A DNA stretch of 64,000 nucleotides from JAFKFJ01 sp963786445 (GCA_963786445.1 CAWAZU010000026.1:186001-250000), one strand, 5' to 3'. Positions 46,063 to 55,759 are shown, counted from the stretch's first letter. A program made the numbers and translations. The notes: generated by a model from the sequence alone, not told the origin.

Positions 46063-46274
46063 CCGCGCGGCGCCCCCGCACGGCCAGAATGTTCCGGAAT
46101 AAAAACATGTGCGCCGGATGTGTCTGCCTGCCAGCCGGCCTCGGTGATCGTGCCATCCCCGGCCATGCCGGGAAGCGTATCGTACCCGGTCAAAGGCGGC
46201 AGGCGATGCGCGGATCGGCGCCGGTCCTGTGCCGCCGACTGGTCCTCCGCCTGGGCACGCCACCCCGCAGCTTG

Positions 46275-47156
46275 TCAGCCGCCGGTGGCGAAGCCCGGAT
46301 AGAGCGTCATCCCGCCATCGACGAACAGCGTTGCGCCGGTGACGTAGTCGGCCGCCTCGGACGCGAGCCAGACGGCGGCCTGCGCGACATCGTCCGGCTC
46401 GCCGATGCGCTTGTAGGGCACGAGTGTCATCAGCTCGGCATAGGCGGCGTCGGTGTCCCACGCCGCCTTGTTGATCGGGGTGCGGATCGCGCCGGGTGCG
46501 ATGCTGTTGACGCGGATGAAGTGCGGCCCCAGCTCCTGCGCGACGCTTCGCATCAGCATCATGATGCCGCCTTTCGACGCGGCATAGTTGGCATGGCCGG
46601 CCCAGGGGATCACCTGATGCACCGAACTCATGCAGATGATCTTGCCGGCCGCGCATGAGACTTCGGGCACCACGCCGCGCCGCTTGAACTCGCGCGTCGC
46701 GGCGCGCATGCACAGGAACTGGCCGGTCAGATTCACCCCGATCACGGTGTTCCACTGCTCCAGGGTCATCTCGTCGAACACCGAATCCCGCTGCAAGCCG
46801 GCATTGCTGACGACAATGTGCAGCGTGCCGAAATGCCCGATGGCGGCGGCGAACATGCGCTCCACCTCGGCCTCGCTGCTGACATCCGCCTTGACCGCGA
46901 TGGCCCGCCGGCCGAGCAACTCGATTTCGCGCACCACGTCGTCGGCGGTCTCCGGATGCGTGACGTAGTTGACCGCGACATCCGCTCCGGCGCGTGCCAG
47001 ACCGAGCGCAACCGCCCGGCCAATCCCGGAATTGGCGCCGGTCACCAGCGCCGGCTGGCCGGCTAGCACCGGGAAGGAGCGGGCGTGCGGCAGTCGTTCG
47101 TCATCCGGCAGCGCCGGGGCGGTCGGCGCCTTGGAACCGGAATGACGATCGCTCAT
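46275..47156 (-). CDS. SDR family oxidoreductase (glucose 1-dehydrogenase-like)
   Basis: 293 aa. The extra N-terminal 45 residues before the Rossmann fold are typical of the YhdF/YghA-type SDRs. Cofactor motif VTGANSGIGRAVALGLARAG (about residues 50-69), IVVSNAGLQRDSVF, catalytic ICMSSVHQVIPWAGHANYAA with Tyr-x3-Lys, and the C-terminal YVTGATLFVDGGMTLYPGF. ATG 47156 (MSDRHSGSKAPT) is preferred to a start 39 bases further up. Reduces or oxidises a sugar, polyol or ketone; the exact substrate is open. It lies next to ptsI on the same strand but 76 bases downstream. Confidence 0.9.
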   Translation of the reverse strand: MSDRHSGSKAPTAPALPDDERLPHARSFPVLAGQPALVTGANSGIGRAVALGLARAGADVAVNYVTHPETADDVVREIELLGRRAIAVKADVSSEAEVERMFAAAIGHFGTLHIVVSNAGLQRDSVFDEMTLEQWNTVIGVNLTGQFLCMRAATREFKRRGVVPEVSCAAGKIICMSSVHQVIPWAGHANYAASKGGIMMLMRSVAQELGPHFIRVNSIAPGAIRTPINKAAWDTDAAYAELMTLVPYKRIGEPDDVAQAAVWLASEAADYVTGATLFVDGGMTLYPGFATGG

Positions 47157-47232
47157 GGCGCGCGGCTCCGTCACGGCGGCCGGGATCGGCCGCATCTTCG
47201 TCGCACAACGATCCGCGCCCCGTCCCGTTCCC

Positions 47233-49095
47233 TCAGCCGTTCGTCGCCACGGTGCCCAGGACCAGTTCGTGGATGCGCGCCGGGTCGGACTGCTCCATGA
47301 CGCGGCGGGCGAAGCGCGCGCAGTCGTCCATTTTGGCGGCGCGCACCGCCTGCTTCACCCGCGGCACCGCCGAGGCGTTCATGCTGAAGCTGCGCAAACC
47401 CAGCCCCAGCAGCAGCGGCAGCAGCCGCGGGTTGCTCGCCATCTCGCCGCACACCGAGACCGGCATGCGCATGCGCAGCGCCGCCTCGGTGGCGAACTGC
47501 ACCAGCCGCAGCACCGCCGGATGCAGCGGGTCGTAGAGATGCGCCACCTCGGTCTCGGCGCGATCGACGGCGAGGGTGTACATCGCCAGGTCGTTGGTGC
47601 CGATGGCGAAGAAATCCGCCTCCAGCGCCAGCGCATCGGCCGACAGCGCCGCCCCCGGCGTCTCGATCATGATGCCGAGCGGCGGCAGCGGGTCCGGCAG
47701 CCGTTCGCCGCGGCGGCGCAGGCGGCGCACCACGCGCTCGTAGATCTCGCGGGCGGCGCGCACCTCGGCGACCGTGGTGACCATCGGCAGCAGCACCCGC
47801 ACCGGCCCCGCCAGCGCGGCACGCAGAATCGCCGCCAGCTGCACCTCGAGCAGCGCCGGCTGGCGCAGCAGCAGGCGGATGCCGCGCAGGCCGAGCGCCG
47901 GGTTGGCATCCGCGGCCGGCGAGACCAGCCCCTCGCTGTGCAGCGACTCGATGTCCTTCTCGCCGCCCCAGTCGAGCACGCGGATGGTCACCGGGTCGCC
48001 CGCCATCGCCTCGACGATGGCACGGTAGCTGTCCGCCTGCGCCGCCTCGTCGGGCAGGTCTTCGCGGTTGATGAACAGGAACTCGGTGCGCAGCAGGCCG
48101 ATGCCGGCCGCCCCCGCCTGGGCGATCAGCGGCAGCTCGGCGGGAATTTCCAGGTTGGCCTGCAGCTCCACCGCCGCGCCGTCGGCGGTCTCGGCGGGCA
48201 GGCGGCGCAGGCGGGCGAGTTTTTGCTGCTCGCGCGCGAACGACGTCACCGCGCGCCGCGCACTCGCCAGCGTCGCCGCTGCCGGATGGATCACGACGCG
48301 GCCCACGCCGCCGTCCACCACCACCTGGTCGCCCGGCCGCACCGCCTGCAGCAGCCCCATGACCCCGAGCACCGCCGGCACGCCGAGCGCGCGCAGCATG
48401 ATCGCGGTATGGCCCTCGGCCCCGCCCTCCTCGGTCGCCACCCCGGCGAGCCGCGAGGGATCGAGCAGCGCCGCGTCCGCGGGCCGCAGGTATTCGCACA
48501 CCAGCACCGCGCCTTCCGGCAGACCGGCAAAGCTGCGGAACGGCGCGCGCGTGAGGTTGCGGATCAGCCGCCGGCCGATCTCGCGCACCTCCTCGGCGCG
48601 GCGGCGGCGCCCGCCGGGGTCGTCGTCGGGCGGCAGCGCCAGGATCGTCGCGGCGATCGCCTCCATCTCGTCGGCAACCGCGGTTTCGGCGCTGACCAGA
48701 CCCTCGGCGATGCGGCGGCGGATGCCGCGTATCAGGCGCGACGGCCCGATCATCTGCAGATAGGCGTCGATCAGCGGCGCAATCTCGGCCTGGCTGTCCT
48801 CCGGCAGCACGACCAGGCGGGCGCGCAGTTTTCCCAGTTGCTTGCGCGACTGCGCGATGGCGGCATCGAGGCGCACAGTCTCGCCCGCCGCTTCCTCGGC
48901 AGCAATGGTGCGGCGCCGCACCTCGGCCGGCGGCTCGGCGGCGCCGAAGGCGGGGCCGATCGCGATGCCGGGGGAGACCGGGATGCCGGCAAGCCGCCGC
49001 TCGGGCCGCGACGCCTCGGCGGCCGCCCGTTTTTGGCGCGCCGGACGCGGCGCGGCGGGCGGCGCGATCGGGGGCGTCCGCTCACTCGTGCTCAT
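47233..49095 (-). CDS. ptsI: PTS enzyme I (phosphoenolpyruvate-protein phosphotransferase)
   Basis: 620 aa. Phosphorylates HPr from phosphoenolpyruvate. The phospho-accepting histidine is in GGAEGHTAIMLRALGVPAVL (about residue 228); PEP-binding parts are GIGLLRTEFLFINREDLP, GIMIETPGAALSADALA and FAIGTNDLAMYTLAVDR, and the active-site cysteine is in VSVCGEMASNP (about 552). An extra 35-residue Pro/Ala/Arg N-terminus precedes the normal start and lacks a GAF domain, so it is enzyme I rather than PtsP. It overlaps ptsH by 14 bases and ends the operon. Confidence 0.95.
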   Translation of the reverse strand: MSTSERTPPIAPPAAPRPARQKRAAAEASRPERRLAGIPVSPGIAIGPAFGAAEPPAEVRRRTIAAEEAAGETVRLDAAIAQSRKQLGKLRARLVVLPEDSQAEIAPLIDAYLQMIGPSRLIRGIRRRIAEGLVSAETAVADEMEAIAATILALPPDDDPGGRRRRAEEVREIGRRLIRNLTRAPFRSFAGLPEGAVLVCEYLRPADAALLDPSRLAGVATEEGGAEGHTAIMLRALGVPAVLGVMGLLQAVRPGDQVVVDGGVGRVVIHPAAATLASARRAVTSFAREQQKLARLRRLPAETADGAAVELQANLEIPAELPLIAQAGAAGIGLLRTEFLFINREDLPDEAAQADSYRAIVEAMAGDPVTIRVLDWGGEKDIESLHSEGLVSPAADANPALGLRGIRLLLRQPALLEVQLAAILRAALAGPVRVLLPMVTTVAEVRAAREIYERVVRRLRRRGERLPDPLPPLGIMIETPGAALSADALALEADFFAIGTNDLAMYTLAVDRAETEVAHLYDPLHPAVLRLVQFATEAALRMRMPVSVCGEMASNPRLLPLLLGLGLRSFSMNASAVPRVKQAVRAAKMDDCARFARRVMEQSDPARIHELVLGTVATNG

Positions 49096-49396
49096 TGAAG
49101 CCGGACTCGACGAGGGTGGCGAGCGCGTCGAGTGCCTCCTTCGCGTCCCAGCCTTCGGCGCGCAGTTCGATCGCGGATCCCTGGCCGGCCCCGAGCATCA
49201 TCAAACCCATGATAGACCGCGCCGCGACGGATTGCCCGTCTTTCAGCACCTCGACCGAGGCGCCGAACCGCTCCGCCAACGCGACGAATTTCGCCGCGGC
49301 ACGCGCGTGCAGGCCGCGCAGATTGGGAATCGTGACGGTGCGGCTCAGGACCGGCGCGGCAGTCGGGTTGCCGGGCGATCCCCCGGCCTCGCTCAT
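49082..49396 (-). CDS. ptsH: Phosphocarrier protein HPr
   Basis: 104 aa. Carries phosphate from enzyme I to EIIA proteins. The active His is in NLRGLHARAAAKFVALAE (about residue 31) and the regulatory Ser site is in SVAARSIMGLMMLGAG (about 62), the target of HPr kinase, whose gene lies in the same operon. The N-terminus is about 15 residues longer than in E. coli. The ATG overlaps the EIIA gene stop by four bases. No sugar-specific EIIB or EIIC gene is present in the window, so the system is likely regulatory. Confidence 0.95.
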   Translation of the reverse strand: MSEAGGSPGNPTAAPVLSRTVTIPNLRGLHARAAAKFVALAERFGASVEVLKDGQSVAARSIMGLMMLGAGQGSAIELRAEGWDAKEALDALATLVESGFNEHE

Positions 49397-49893
49397 CCGG
49401 CCGCGCCGCGCAGCTTCGTGCCGTTGACGGGGGGCACTGCCGCCGGGGCGGCGGCGGGCTCCGCGGTGCCGTTCAGTCCGTCCTCCGCCAGCCGGCAATG
49501 CGGCAGCACGTGGGAGGCGGCGGCGATGTATTTGCGCCCGGCGGTCTGTGCGCAATCGACCGCATCGGCGAGCGGCTGCTGCGACCGGACTTTCGCGAGC
49601 TTGACCAGCATCGGCAGGTTGACGCCGGCGATCACCTCGACGTTGTGGCGGTCCATCTGGGAGATGGCGAGGTTGCTGGGCGTGCCGCCGAACATGTCGG
49701 TCAGCAGCACCACGCCGTCGCCGGTATCGACGGTGTCGATGCAGTTGTGGATTTCGGTGCGTCGTCGTTCCATGTCGTCGTCGGGGCCGATGCAGACGGT
49801 ACAGACGTTCCGTTGCGAGCCGACGACGTGTTCCATCGCCGCCCGCAATTCCTCGGCGAGACGACCATGCGTGACAAGCACAAGACCGATCAT
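49393..49893 (-). CDS. PTS EIIA component, mannose type
   Basis: 166 aa. EIIA-Man domain with the phospho-accepting His in LVLVTHGRLAEELRAAMEHV (residue 9), followed by GVVLLTDMFGGTPSNLAISQ and VEVIAGVNLPMLVKLAKVRS. The C-terminal 40 residues are a Pro/Ala-rich tail outside the family. In alphaproteobacteria this lone EIIA (often called PtsM or ManX) receives phosphate from HPr and acts as a signalling protein rather than a sugar transporter. It starts 10 bases after the rapZ stop. Confidence 0.94.
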   Translation of the reverse strand: MIGLVLVTHGRLAEELRAAMEHVVGSQRNVCTVCIGPDDDMERRRTEIHNCIDTVDTGDGVVLLTDMFGGTPSNLAISQMDRHNVEVIAGVNLPMLVKLAKVRSQQPLADAVDCAQTAGRKYIAAASHVLPHCRLAEDGLNGTAEPAAAPAAVPPVNGTKLRGAAG

Positions 49894-49903
49894 GACGGGT
49901 TTC

Positions 49904-50836
49904 TCAGGCCTCCTGCGCCAGCTCGGAGGGCGCGCGCGGGGTCGCGGCGCCTGTGCGGGCGAGTTCTCGATGGGTGGTGGTCACGCGCCAGCCTGCCTCG
50001 CTGAGCCTTGCCGCCAGTCTCTCGACAATGTGAACCGAACGGTGGCGTCCTCCCGTGCATCCGATCGCTACGGTAGCATATTTCTTGCCCTCTTCGACGA
50101 AGCGAGGCAAGACCAGCCCGAGCAGATCGACCAGGCGAGCGAAGAACGCCGAAAAGTCCGGATCGGCCTCCACGTAGCTTCCGACCGCCGCGTCGAGGCC
50201 GGTGCGCGGCTGCAAGGCCGCTACATAGTGCGGGTTGCGCAGGAATCGTGCATCGAAAACCATGTCGGCCTCGCGGGGCAGCCCGGCGACGAATGAAAAC
50301 GATACCAGCGCGACCGCCAGCCCGGCGCGCGGCGCGGCGGTGGCCGGCGCACCATAGCGGTGCTCGATCAGGCTGCGCAGCGCCGGGGGCGGCAGGTCGG
50401 TGGTGTCGATCACCAGGTCGGCGGCCTCGTGCAGCAGAGCGGTCACCTCCTGCTCGGCGGCGATGCCGTCGCTGACGCGCCCCTCCGGCGCCAGCGGATG
50501 CCGCCGCCGCGTCTCGGTGTAGCGGCGCAGCAACACGGTCTCGTCGGCCCAGGCGAACAGCAGTTCCGGCCGCAGGCCGGGGCTGGCGCGCAGCCGCGCC
50601 AGCGTCGCCAGCACCCCCGGCGCGTCGAAGCCGCGCGAGCGCGCATCGACGCCCACGGCGAGACGGCGCGCGACACCGGGATCGGCGCGGCCGACCAGCG
50701 CTTCGATCATCGGCAGCGGCGGGTTGTCCACCGCCTCGAACCCGACATCCTCCAGCGCCCGCAGAATGGAGGACTTGCCGGCCCCGGACAGGCCGCTGAC
50801 CAGCACCACCTGGCGCGGCGCCGCGGCGGCACTCAT
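49904..50836 (-). CDS. rapZ: RNase adapter protein RapZ
   Basis: 310 aa. P-loop protein of the YvcJ/RapZ family: Walker A LVSGLSGAGKSSILRALEDV (residues about 12-31), DNPPLPMIEAL, and the conserved C-terminal CTGGRHRSVHIVERLAARL. In enterobacteria it binds RNase E and controls glucosamine-6-phosphate synthase; in alphaproteobacteria the role is less clear but the gene is always linked to HPr kinase and PTS genes, as here. It starts in an ATGA overlap with hprK. Confidence 0.95.
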   Translation of the reverse strand: MSAAAAPRQVVLVSGLSGAGKSSILRALEDVGFEAVDNPPLPMIEALVGRADPGVARRLAVGVDARSRGFDAPGVLATLARLRASPGLRPELLFAWADETVLLRRYTETRRRHPLAPEGRVSDGIAAEQEVTALLHEAADLVIDTTDLPPPALRSLIEHRYGAPATAAPRAGLAVALVSFSFVAGLPREADMVFDARFLRNPHYVAALQPRTGLDAAVGSYVEADPDFSAFFARLVDLLGLVLPRFVEEGKKYATVAIGCTGGRHRSVHIVERLAARLSEAGWRVTTTHRELARTGAATPRAPSELAQEA

Positions 50837-51252
50837 GCGAACGCCCCGGCGACCTGGCCGACGCGGCCGGCGGCGCAATCCAGCGCGAGCGCGACCGCCG
50901 CGGCGGCCGACGGCGCGGCGGCGTCGAGCCGCAGCAGCGGCAGGTCCGCCCGGTCGTAGCGCGCCGGCGCCGGCAGGCGCGCGCCGGCGGCGCCCAGCGC
51001 CACCGCGAGCGCCAGACGCACCGGCGCGACGTAGGGCAGCCGGACGATGCCGAGGCCGCGCACCTCCAGCAATCCGGCCAGCCCCTCGGCCGGCCGCGCC
51101 AGCCCGTCGGCGATCTCCACCCGGTCGTCCGCCACCAGCACGAATCCGCGGTCCAGCAGCCGCAGCACCAGATCGGACTTGCCGGCGCCCGGGGGCCCCA
51201 GCAGCAATACTCCCGCCCCATCCCTCGCGGCGCAGCTTCCATGCACCTGCAT
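50833..51252 (-). CDS. hprK: HPr kinase/phosphorylase, short alphaproteobacterial form
   Basis: 139 aa, the C-terminal catalytic domain only. Walker A GVLLLGPPGAGKSDLVLRLL (residues about 14-33), then VLVADDRVEI and LGIVRLPYVAPVRLALAV. The N-terminal domain of the Gram-positive enzyme is missing, as is normal in alphaproteobacteria. It phosphorylates the regulatory serine of HPr and so links carbon state to the ChvG/ChvI genes upstream. ATG 51252 begins MQVHGSCAARDGAG. Confidence 0.93.
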   Translation of the reverse strand: MQVHGSCAARDGAGVLLLGPPGAGKSDLVLRLLDRGFVLVADDRVEIADGLARPAEGLAGLLEVRGLGIVRLPYVAPVRLALAVALGAAGARLPAPARYDRADLPLLRLDAAAPSAAAAVALALDCAAGRVGQVAGAFA

Positions 51253-51315
51253 GAGGCGAGAATGTGGCGTGTGCCAAGAGGCAATGGAAGGGGTCTTTCC
51301 AGGGGGCGTGATGCG

Positions 51316-52518
51316 CTACCCCGGCGAAGCGGCGTCCGAAGCCGCACGGGCGGGAGCTTCACGCGGCGGGCCGCCGAGCAGGTGGCCTAGCGGCGTGAGT
51401 GCCGGGATACGGTCGGCCACGATTTTTGTGATCGCCAGCAGCGGCACCGAGAGGAACGCCCCCGGCACGCCCCACAGCCAGTTCCAGAAGAACAGCGACA
51501 GGATCACCAGCACCGGGTTGAGCGTGAACCGCCGCGCCAGCAGCATCGGCGTGACCGTCTCGCCCTCGACGGTGTGGATCGCGAGGTAGATCGCGGGCGG
51601 GATCAGTGCCTGCCAGATCTCCGGTTTGCTGAACAGGCCGACAAAGAAGAAAATCACGATGCCGGTGAACGGGCCGAGGATCGGGACATAGTTCAGCAGG
51701 AACGCCAGCGTGCCCCACAGCAGCGGGTCCGGCATGCCCTGCACCCACATCTGCACGCCGTTGGCCGTCCCCACCAGCAGGTTCATCGCCGTGATGGTCA
51801 GCAGCCAGCCGGAGACGTTGCGCTCGATCTCGGTCGCGATCTCCACCACCTGCCGCTTCTCGCCGAAGGTCGGCAGGATTTCCACCAGCCGGCGCAGCAG
51901 CAAATCGCCGGACGACAGCAGGAAGAACAGCATGATCGCCATGGTGAACAGCTGGCCCATGGCGGCGCGCGTGCCCTGCAGCACGAACAGCCCGACGCCG
52001 CTGAACCCGCTCTGCGACTGCACCGTCACGGTCTGCTGCCCCTGCGGCGGTGCCGGCTGCATGGCGTGCTCGACCTGCTCCATGCCGTGCCGCAGGAAGT
52101 TGATCGGCCCGCGGATGAAGCCGAGCCGCTGCTGCAGCTGCTGCAGGCTGTCGGGCGCCTTGCCGACCCAGTTGGACGCCGGCAGGGCGAGCGCGTACAC
52201 CACCGCCAGCATCACGACGAACAGCAGGAGGATGAGCAGCAGCGAGGCCAGCATCGCCGGCAGCCGCACCTGGTCGGTCAGCACGCGCTTGACCGGCGCC
52301 AGCAGCAGCGTGAACACGATGGCGAACAGCAGCGGCAGCAGGATGCCGGCGGCGAAATAGAGCGTGTAGAACACCGCCAGCATCGCGAGCGTGACCAGCG
52401 CGATCGTGGCCGCCCCTGGATGCGCGTGCGCGACCTCCTGCCGCGCCACCTCGACCGAATGGTCGTCTTGCCGCCCGGCATCATCGGCGCGGCCCGGTGG
52501 CGGTGCGGCGGTGGTCAT
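51316..52518 (-). CDS. AI-2E family transporter
   Basis: 400 aa with about seven membrane helices, UPF0118 (PerM/TqsA) family. Signatures: an N-terminal pair of helices (FYTLYFAAGILLPLLFAIVF), a soluble insert, GTLAFLLNYVPILGPFTGIV (about residue 265) and LNPVLVILSLFFWNWLWGVP near the C-terminus. Members move small molecules such as AI-2 or act as Na+/H+ antiporters. Its position between chvG and hprK is not the usual arrangement, where these two genes adjoin, and it leaves 63 bases to hprK and 36 to chvG. Confidence 0.92.
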   Translation of the reverse strand: MTTAAPPPGRADDAGRQDDHSVEVARQEVAHAHPGAATIALVTLAMLAVFYTLYFAAGILLPLLFAIVFTLLLAPVKRVLTDQVRLPAMLASLLLILLLFVVMLAVVYALALPASNWVGKAPDSLQQLQQRLGFIRGPINFLRHGMEQVEHAMQPAPPQGQQTVTVQSQSGFSGVGLFVLQGTRAAMGQLFTMAIMLFFLLSSGDLLLRRLVEILPTFGEKRQVVEIATEIERNVSGWLLTITAMNLLVGTANGVQMWVQGMPDPLLWGTLAFLLNYVPILGPFTGIVIFFFVGLFSKPEIWQALIPPAIYLAIHTVEGETVTPMLLARRFTLNPVLVILSLFFWNWLWGVPGAFLSVPLLAITKIVADRIPALTPLGHLLGGPPREAPARAASDAASPG

Positions 52519-52554
52519 GCCGGCCGAACGTGCCCCGACACGCGACGTTCCCGC

Positions 52555-54231
52555 TCAGGCCGCACGCGGCAGGCGCACGACGAAGCGGGCGCCGGCCACG
52601 CGTCCGCTCGGCGTCGCGGCGGTTCTCGGCCGCGATGCGCCCGCCGAGCGCCTCACGATCTGCCGGCTGATCGACAGCCCGAGGCCGGAATGGTGGCCGA
52701 ACTGCTCGCCCTGCGGACGCTCGGTGTAAAACCGGTCGAAAATGTGCTCGAGCTTGCGCCTCGAGGGATGCCCGGCCCCTCGTCATCGACGGTGATCTCG
52801 ACCACCGGCCCGGCCTCGCGCGCCGCAAGGCAGATGCGCCCGCCGCCCGGCGAGAACGACACCGCGTTGCCGATCAGGTTGCGCAGCACCTGCACCACGC
52901 GGCTCTCCACGCCCTGCACCACGCAGCGCCCCTCCGGCGGCGCCACCTCGATGCGCGGGGCGCATTCGTCGCGCGTCGTCTCGTGGATTTCGGCGAGCGT
53001 GTGCAGGATCGGCGCCAGATCGACCGGCTCGAGCGCCGCGCGCGACAGCTCCGCGTCGATGCGCGAGGCGTCGCTGATGTCGCTGATCAGCCGATCGAGC
53101 CGCGCCACGTCTGCGCCGATGATGCCGAGCAGGTGGCGCTGCTTGACCGCATCGTCGATGCGCCGCAGCGTCTCGATGGCGCTGCGGATCGAGGTCAGCG
53201 GGTTTTTGATTTCGTGCGCGACATCGGCGGCGAACCGCTCGATCGCATCCATGCGGTCCCACAGCGCGCGGGCCGAGGCGGCCAGCGCGTCGGCGAGTTC
53301 GCCCACCTCGTCCTGGCGTTGCAGCAGCACGGCAGGCACCGCGCCGGCGCGCCCGCGGCCCTCGCGCATCTGCTCGGCCACCCGCGCCAGCCGCAGGATC
53401 GGCCGCGCGATGGTCAGCGAGAGATACCATGACAGCATCACGGTCAGGCCCAGCGCCAGCGCGAACAGGCCGAGGATCGACAGCCGCACCGCCAGCAGGC
53501 TGTCGTCCACCTCGCGCGCCTCGCGCGTCAGCAGCACGATGCCGACCGTCTGGTGGTTGCGCAGCACCGGCTCGGACACCGTGACCAGCAGCCGGTCGTC
53601 CTGCGTGCGCCTGATGTAGGGCGGCATCTCCTTGCCCTGGCTGGCGCCGGTCAGCTTCAGCTGCTCGCGGACGTCCGGCTGCCAGTCCGGCCCGGCGGCC
53701 GAGGGGCCGGTGTCCAGCACCGGACCCTGGCCCTCGTGCGGCAGCCAGGCCAGCACGCGGTCATAGACGTGGCCGATGGTGCCGAGCACCTCGCCGCGAT
53801 CGACCGCGGGCGGCAGCGGTTCGGTGACCACCGCGCCGCCGGCGCCCTCGCGCACGCGGCTGTCGGCGATCAGCTGGCCTTCCGGGTCATAGACGCGCGC
53901 CTGCGCGCTCGGCGTCGGCTCGGTCAGGCGGCGCAGCAGCGGGCGGGCGAGGTCGGGGGCGAGATGCGGCTTGCCGGCGTCGTCCTCGCGCACGGCGCTC
54001 TGGCCGAGCGCGCCGGCATAGATGCTGGCCTGCTCGCGCAGCGCCGTCACCTCGGCGTGCGAGCAGCCCGTTCTGGTACTGGTCGAGGTAGAGCAGGGCG
54101 GCCAGCAGCAGCGCCAGCGGCACCAGATTGACCAGCAGGATGCGCCGCAGCAGCGAGGACAGGCGCCGCGACGAGGCCGGGCGCGGCGGCGCCTCCTGCA
54201 GTGCGACGGGGAGTGTCCCGCTGTCGGGCAT
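52555..54231 (-). CDS. chvG: ChvG-type sensor histidine kinase (four one-base frame breaks)
   Basis: Membrane kinase: first helix ILLVNLVPLALLLAALLYLD, a periplasmic domain (EPTPSAQARVYDPEGQLIAD), second helix LGLFALALGLTVMLSWYL, a HAMP segment, the H-box FAADVAHEIKNPLTSIRSAI with the phospho-His, N-box VLRNLIGNAVSFSPGGGRI, then VDDEGPGIP. Four breaks interrupt it: near 54061 (+1; removal gives LLHAEVTALREQA), 52762 (-1; GAKLEHIF), 52655 (-1; RQIVEALGGRI) and 52617 (+1; EGRVAGARFVVRL). They sum to zero and the restored protein is 558 aa. With ChvI it senses envelope or acid stress in related bacteria. Stop at 52555. Confidence 0.9.
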
Positions 54232-54242
54232 GAGGCGCCTCC

Positions 54243-54944
54243 TCAGGCGTCCTTGTAGCGGTAGCCGATGCCGTAAAGCGTCTCGATCTGGTTGAAGCCG
54301 TCGTCGGCCGCGCGGAATTTCTTGCGCACGCGCTTGATGTGGCTGTCGATGGTGCGGTCGTCCACGTAGATGTTCTCGCCATAGGCGGCGTCGATCAGCT
54401 GGTCGCGGGACTTCACCATGCCCGGCCGCGCCGCCAGCGCCTTGACCAGCAGAAACTCGGTGACGGTGAGCTGGATGTCGCGCCCGCGCCAGTTGCACTG
54501 GTGCTTGGTCTCGTCGAGCACCAGGTCGCCGCGCACGATCACGCCGGCGGGGGTGGCGCCGGAGCCTTCGGCGCGGCCGCTCTCGTTGCGGCGCAGCAGG
54601 GCGCGGATGCGCTCCAGCAGCAGGCGCTGGCTGAACGGCTTGGTGATGTAGTCGTCGGCGCCGAGGCGCAGGCCCATCACCTCGTCCACCTCCTCGTCCT
54701 TCGAGGTCAGGAAGATCACCGGCAGCGAGCTGCGCTGGCGCAGGCGCTGCAGCAGCTCCATGCCGTCCATGCGCGGCATCTTGATGTCGAGCACGGCGAG
54801 ATCGACCGGCCGCGCGATCATGCCCTGCAACGCGCTCTCGCCGTCCGTGTAGGTGCGGACCGGGAATCCCTCCTGCTCCAGCGTCATCGACACGCTGGTG
54901 AGGATGTTGCGGTCGTCATCGACCAGGGCGATGGTCTGCTTCAT
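54243..54944 (-). CDS. chvI: ChvI-type response regulator
   Basis: 233 aa. Receiver domain with the acidic pair in IALVDDDRNILTSV, the phospho-Asp in LAVLDIKMPRMDGME (about residue 52), and Lys in DDYITKPFS; the OmpR-type winged helix shows LTVTEFLLVKALAARPG, DDRTIDSHIKRVRKKFR and YGIGYRYKDA at the end. ATG 54944 (MKQTIALVDDD) has AAGGAGA at a good distance; the open frame continues upstream without one. First gene of the long chvI to ptsI operon, eleven bases before chvG. Confidence 0.95.
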   Translation of the reverse strand: MKQTIALVDDDRNILTSVSMTLEQEGFPVRTYTDGESALQGMIARPVDLAVLDIKMPRMDGMELLQRLRQRSSLPVIFLTSKDEEVDEVMGLRLGADDYITKPFSQRLLLERIRALLRRNESGRAEGSGATPAGVIVRGDLVLDETKHQCNWRGRDIQLTVTEFLLVKALAARPGMVKSRDQLIDAAYGENIYVDDRTIDSHIKRVRKKFRAADDGFNQIETLYGIGYRYKDA

Positions 54945-55027
54945 CAGGCATCTCCTTGTGGCCGCGCGCTGCTGCCCGTCATATGGCGCGCGACTATGGC
55001 GCAACGAGGATGGAAGGTGAACAAATC

Positions 55028-55753
55028 ATGGCCGAGCCGACCGAGGCACCGGCCTGGACGGCGCGAAAATTGCTGCGGGCGGCGCGGGCGGGAACCCTGG
55101 CGAGCAGCGCCGACGGGCAGCCCTTTGCCAGCCTGGTGACGCCGGCCTGCGCTGCCGATTTGTCCGTTCTGATGCTGCTGTCAAATTTGTCCGAGCACAC
55201 GCGGCACCTGCGGGCGGAACCGCGCTGCGCGGTCATGGTCGCGGGCGCGGCGGAGGGGCCGAACCCGCAGACGGCGCCGCGCGTGACGGTGACCGGGCTG
55301 GCCGAGATGGTCGAAGATGCGGCGCTGAAGGCGCGCTGGCTGGCGGTGCATCCCTATGGCGCGCTTTATGCCGACTTCGCCGACTTCCACCTCTGGCGCA
55401 TCGCCCCGCTTGGCGCGCTGTTCGTCGGCGGGTTCGCGCGGGCGAACCGGCTGCGGCGCGCCGACCTCACGCCGGACCCGCAAGCGGTCGCCGCGATCGC
55501 GGCGGCCGAGGCGGACATCATCGCGCACTGCAACGCCGACCATGCCGACGCGATGGCGGCCCTCGGCCGGCACGAAGGCGGGGTTGCGGGCGCGTGGCGC
55601 ATGGTGGCGGCGGACGTGGACGGCTGCGACCTGGCCCGCGACGAGCGGACGGTGCGGCTGGCCTGGGCCGCGCCGGCCAGCGAGCCGCTTCAGGTCCGGG
55701 CGGAACTGATGCGGCTGACGCGGGCGGCACGGGGCGGTCCCGCGTCCGCTTGA
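55028..55753 (+). CDS. HugZ-like FMN-split-barrel protein with DUF2470 domain
   Basis: 241 aa. N-terminal pyridoxamine-phosphate-oxidase-like barrel (RAGTLASSADGQPFASLV, LLSNLSEHTRHLRAEPRCAV, YADFADFHLWRIAPLGALFV) and a C-terminal DUF2470 domain with EADIIAHCNADHADAMAAL (about residue 160). Such proteins bind heme or flavin; HugZ members degrade heme in some species. Divergent from chvI. ATG 55028 has GAAGGTGA upstream; the frame also reads through from 54956 without a better site. Confidence 0.85.
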   Translation: MAEPTEAPAWTARKLLRAARAGTLASSADGQPFASLVTPACAADLSVLMLLSNLSEHTRHLRAEPRCAVMVAGAAEGPNPQTAPRVTVTGLAEMVEDAALKARWLAVHPYGALYADFADFHLWRIAPLGALFVGGFARANRLRRADLTPDPQAVAAIAAAEADIIAHCNADHADAMAALGRHEGGVAGAWRMVAADVDGCDLARDERTVRLAWAAPASEPLQVRAELMRLTRAARGGPASA

Positions 55754-55759
55754 TGGTGC

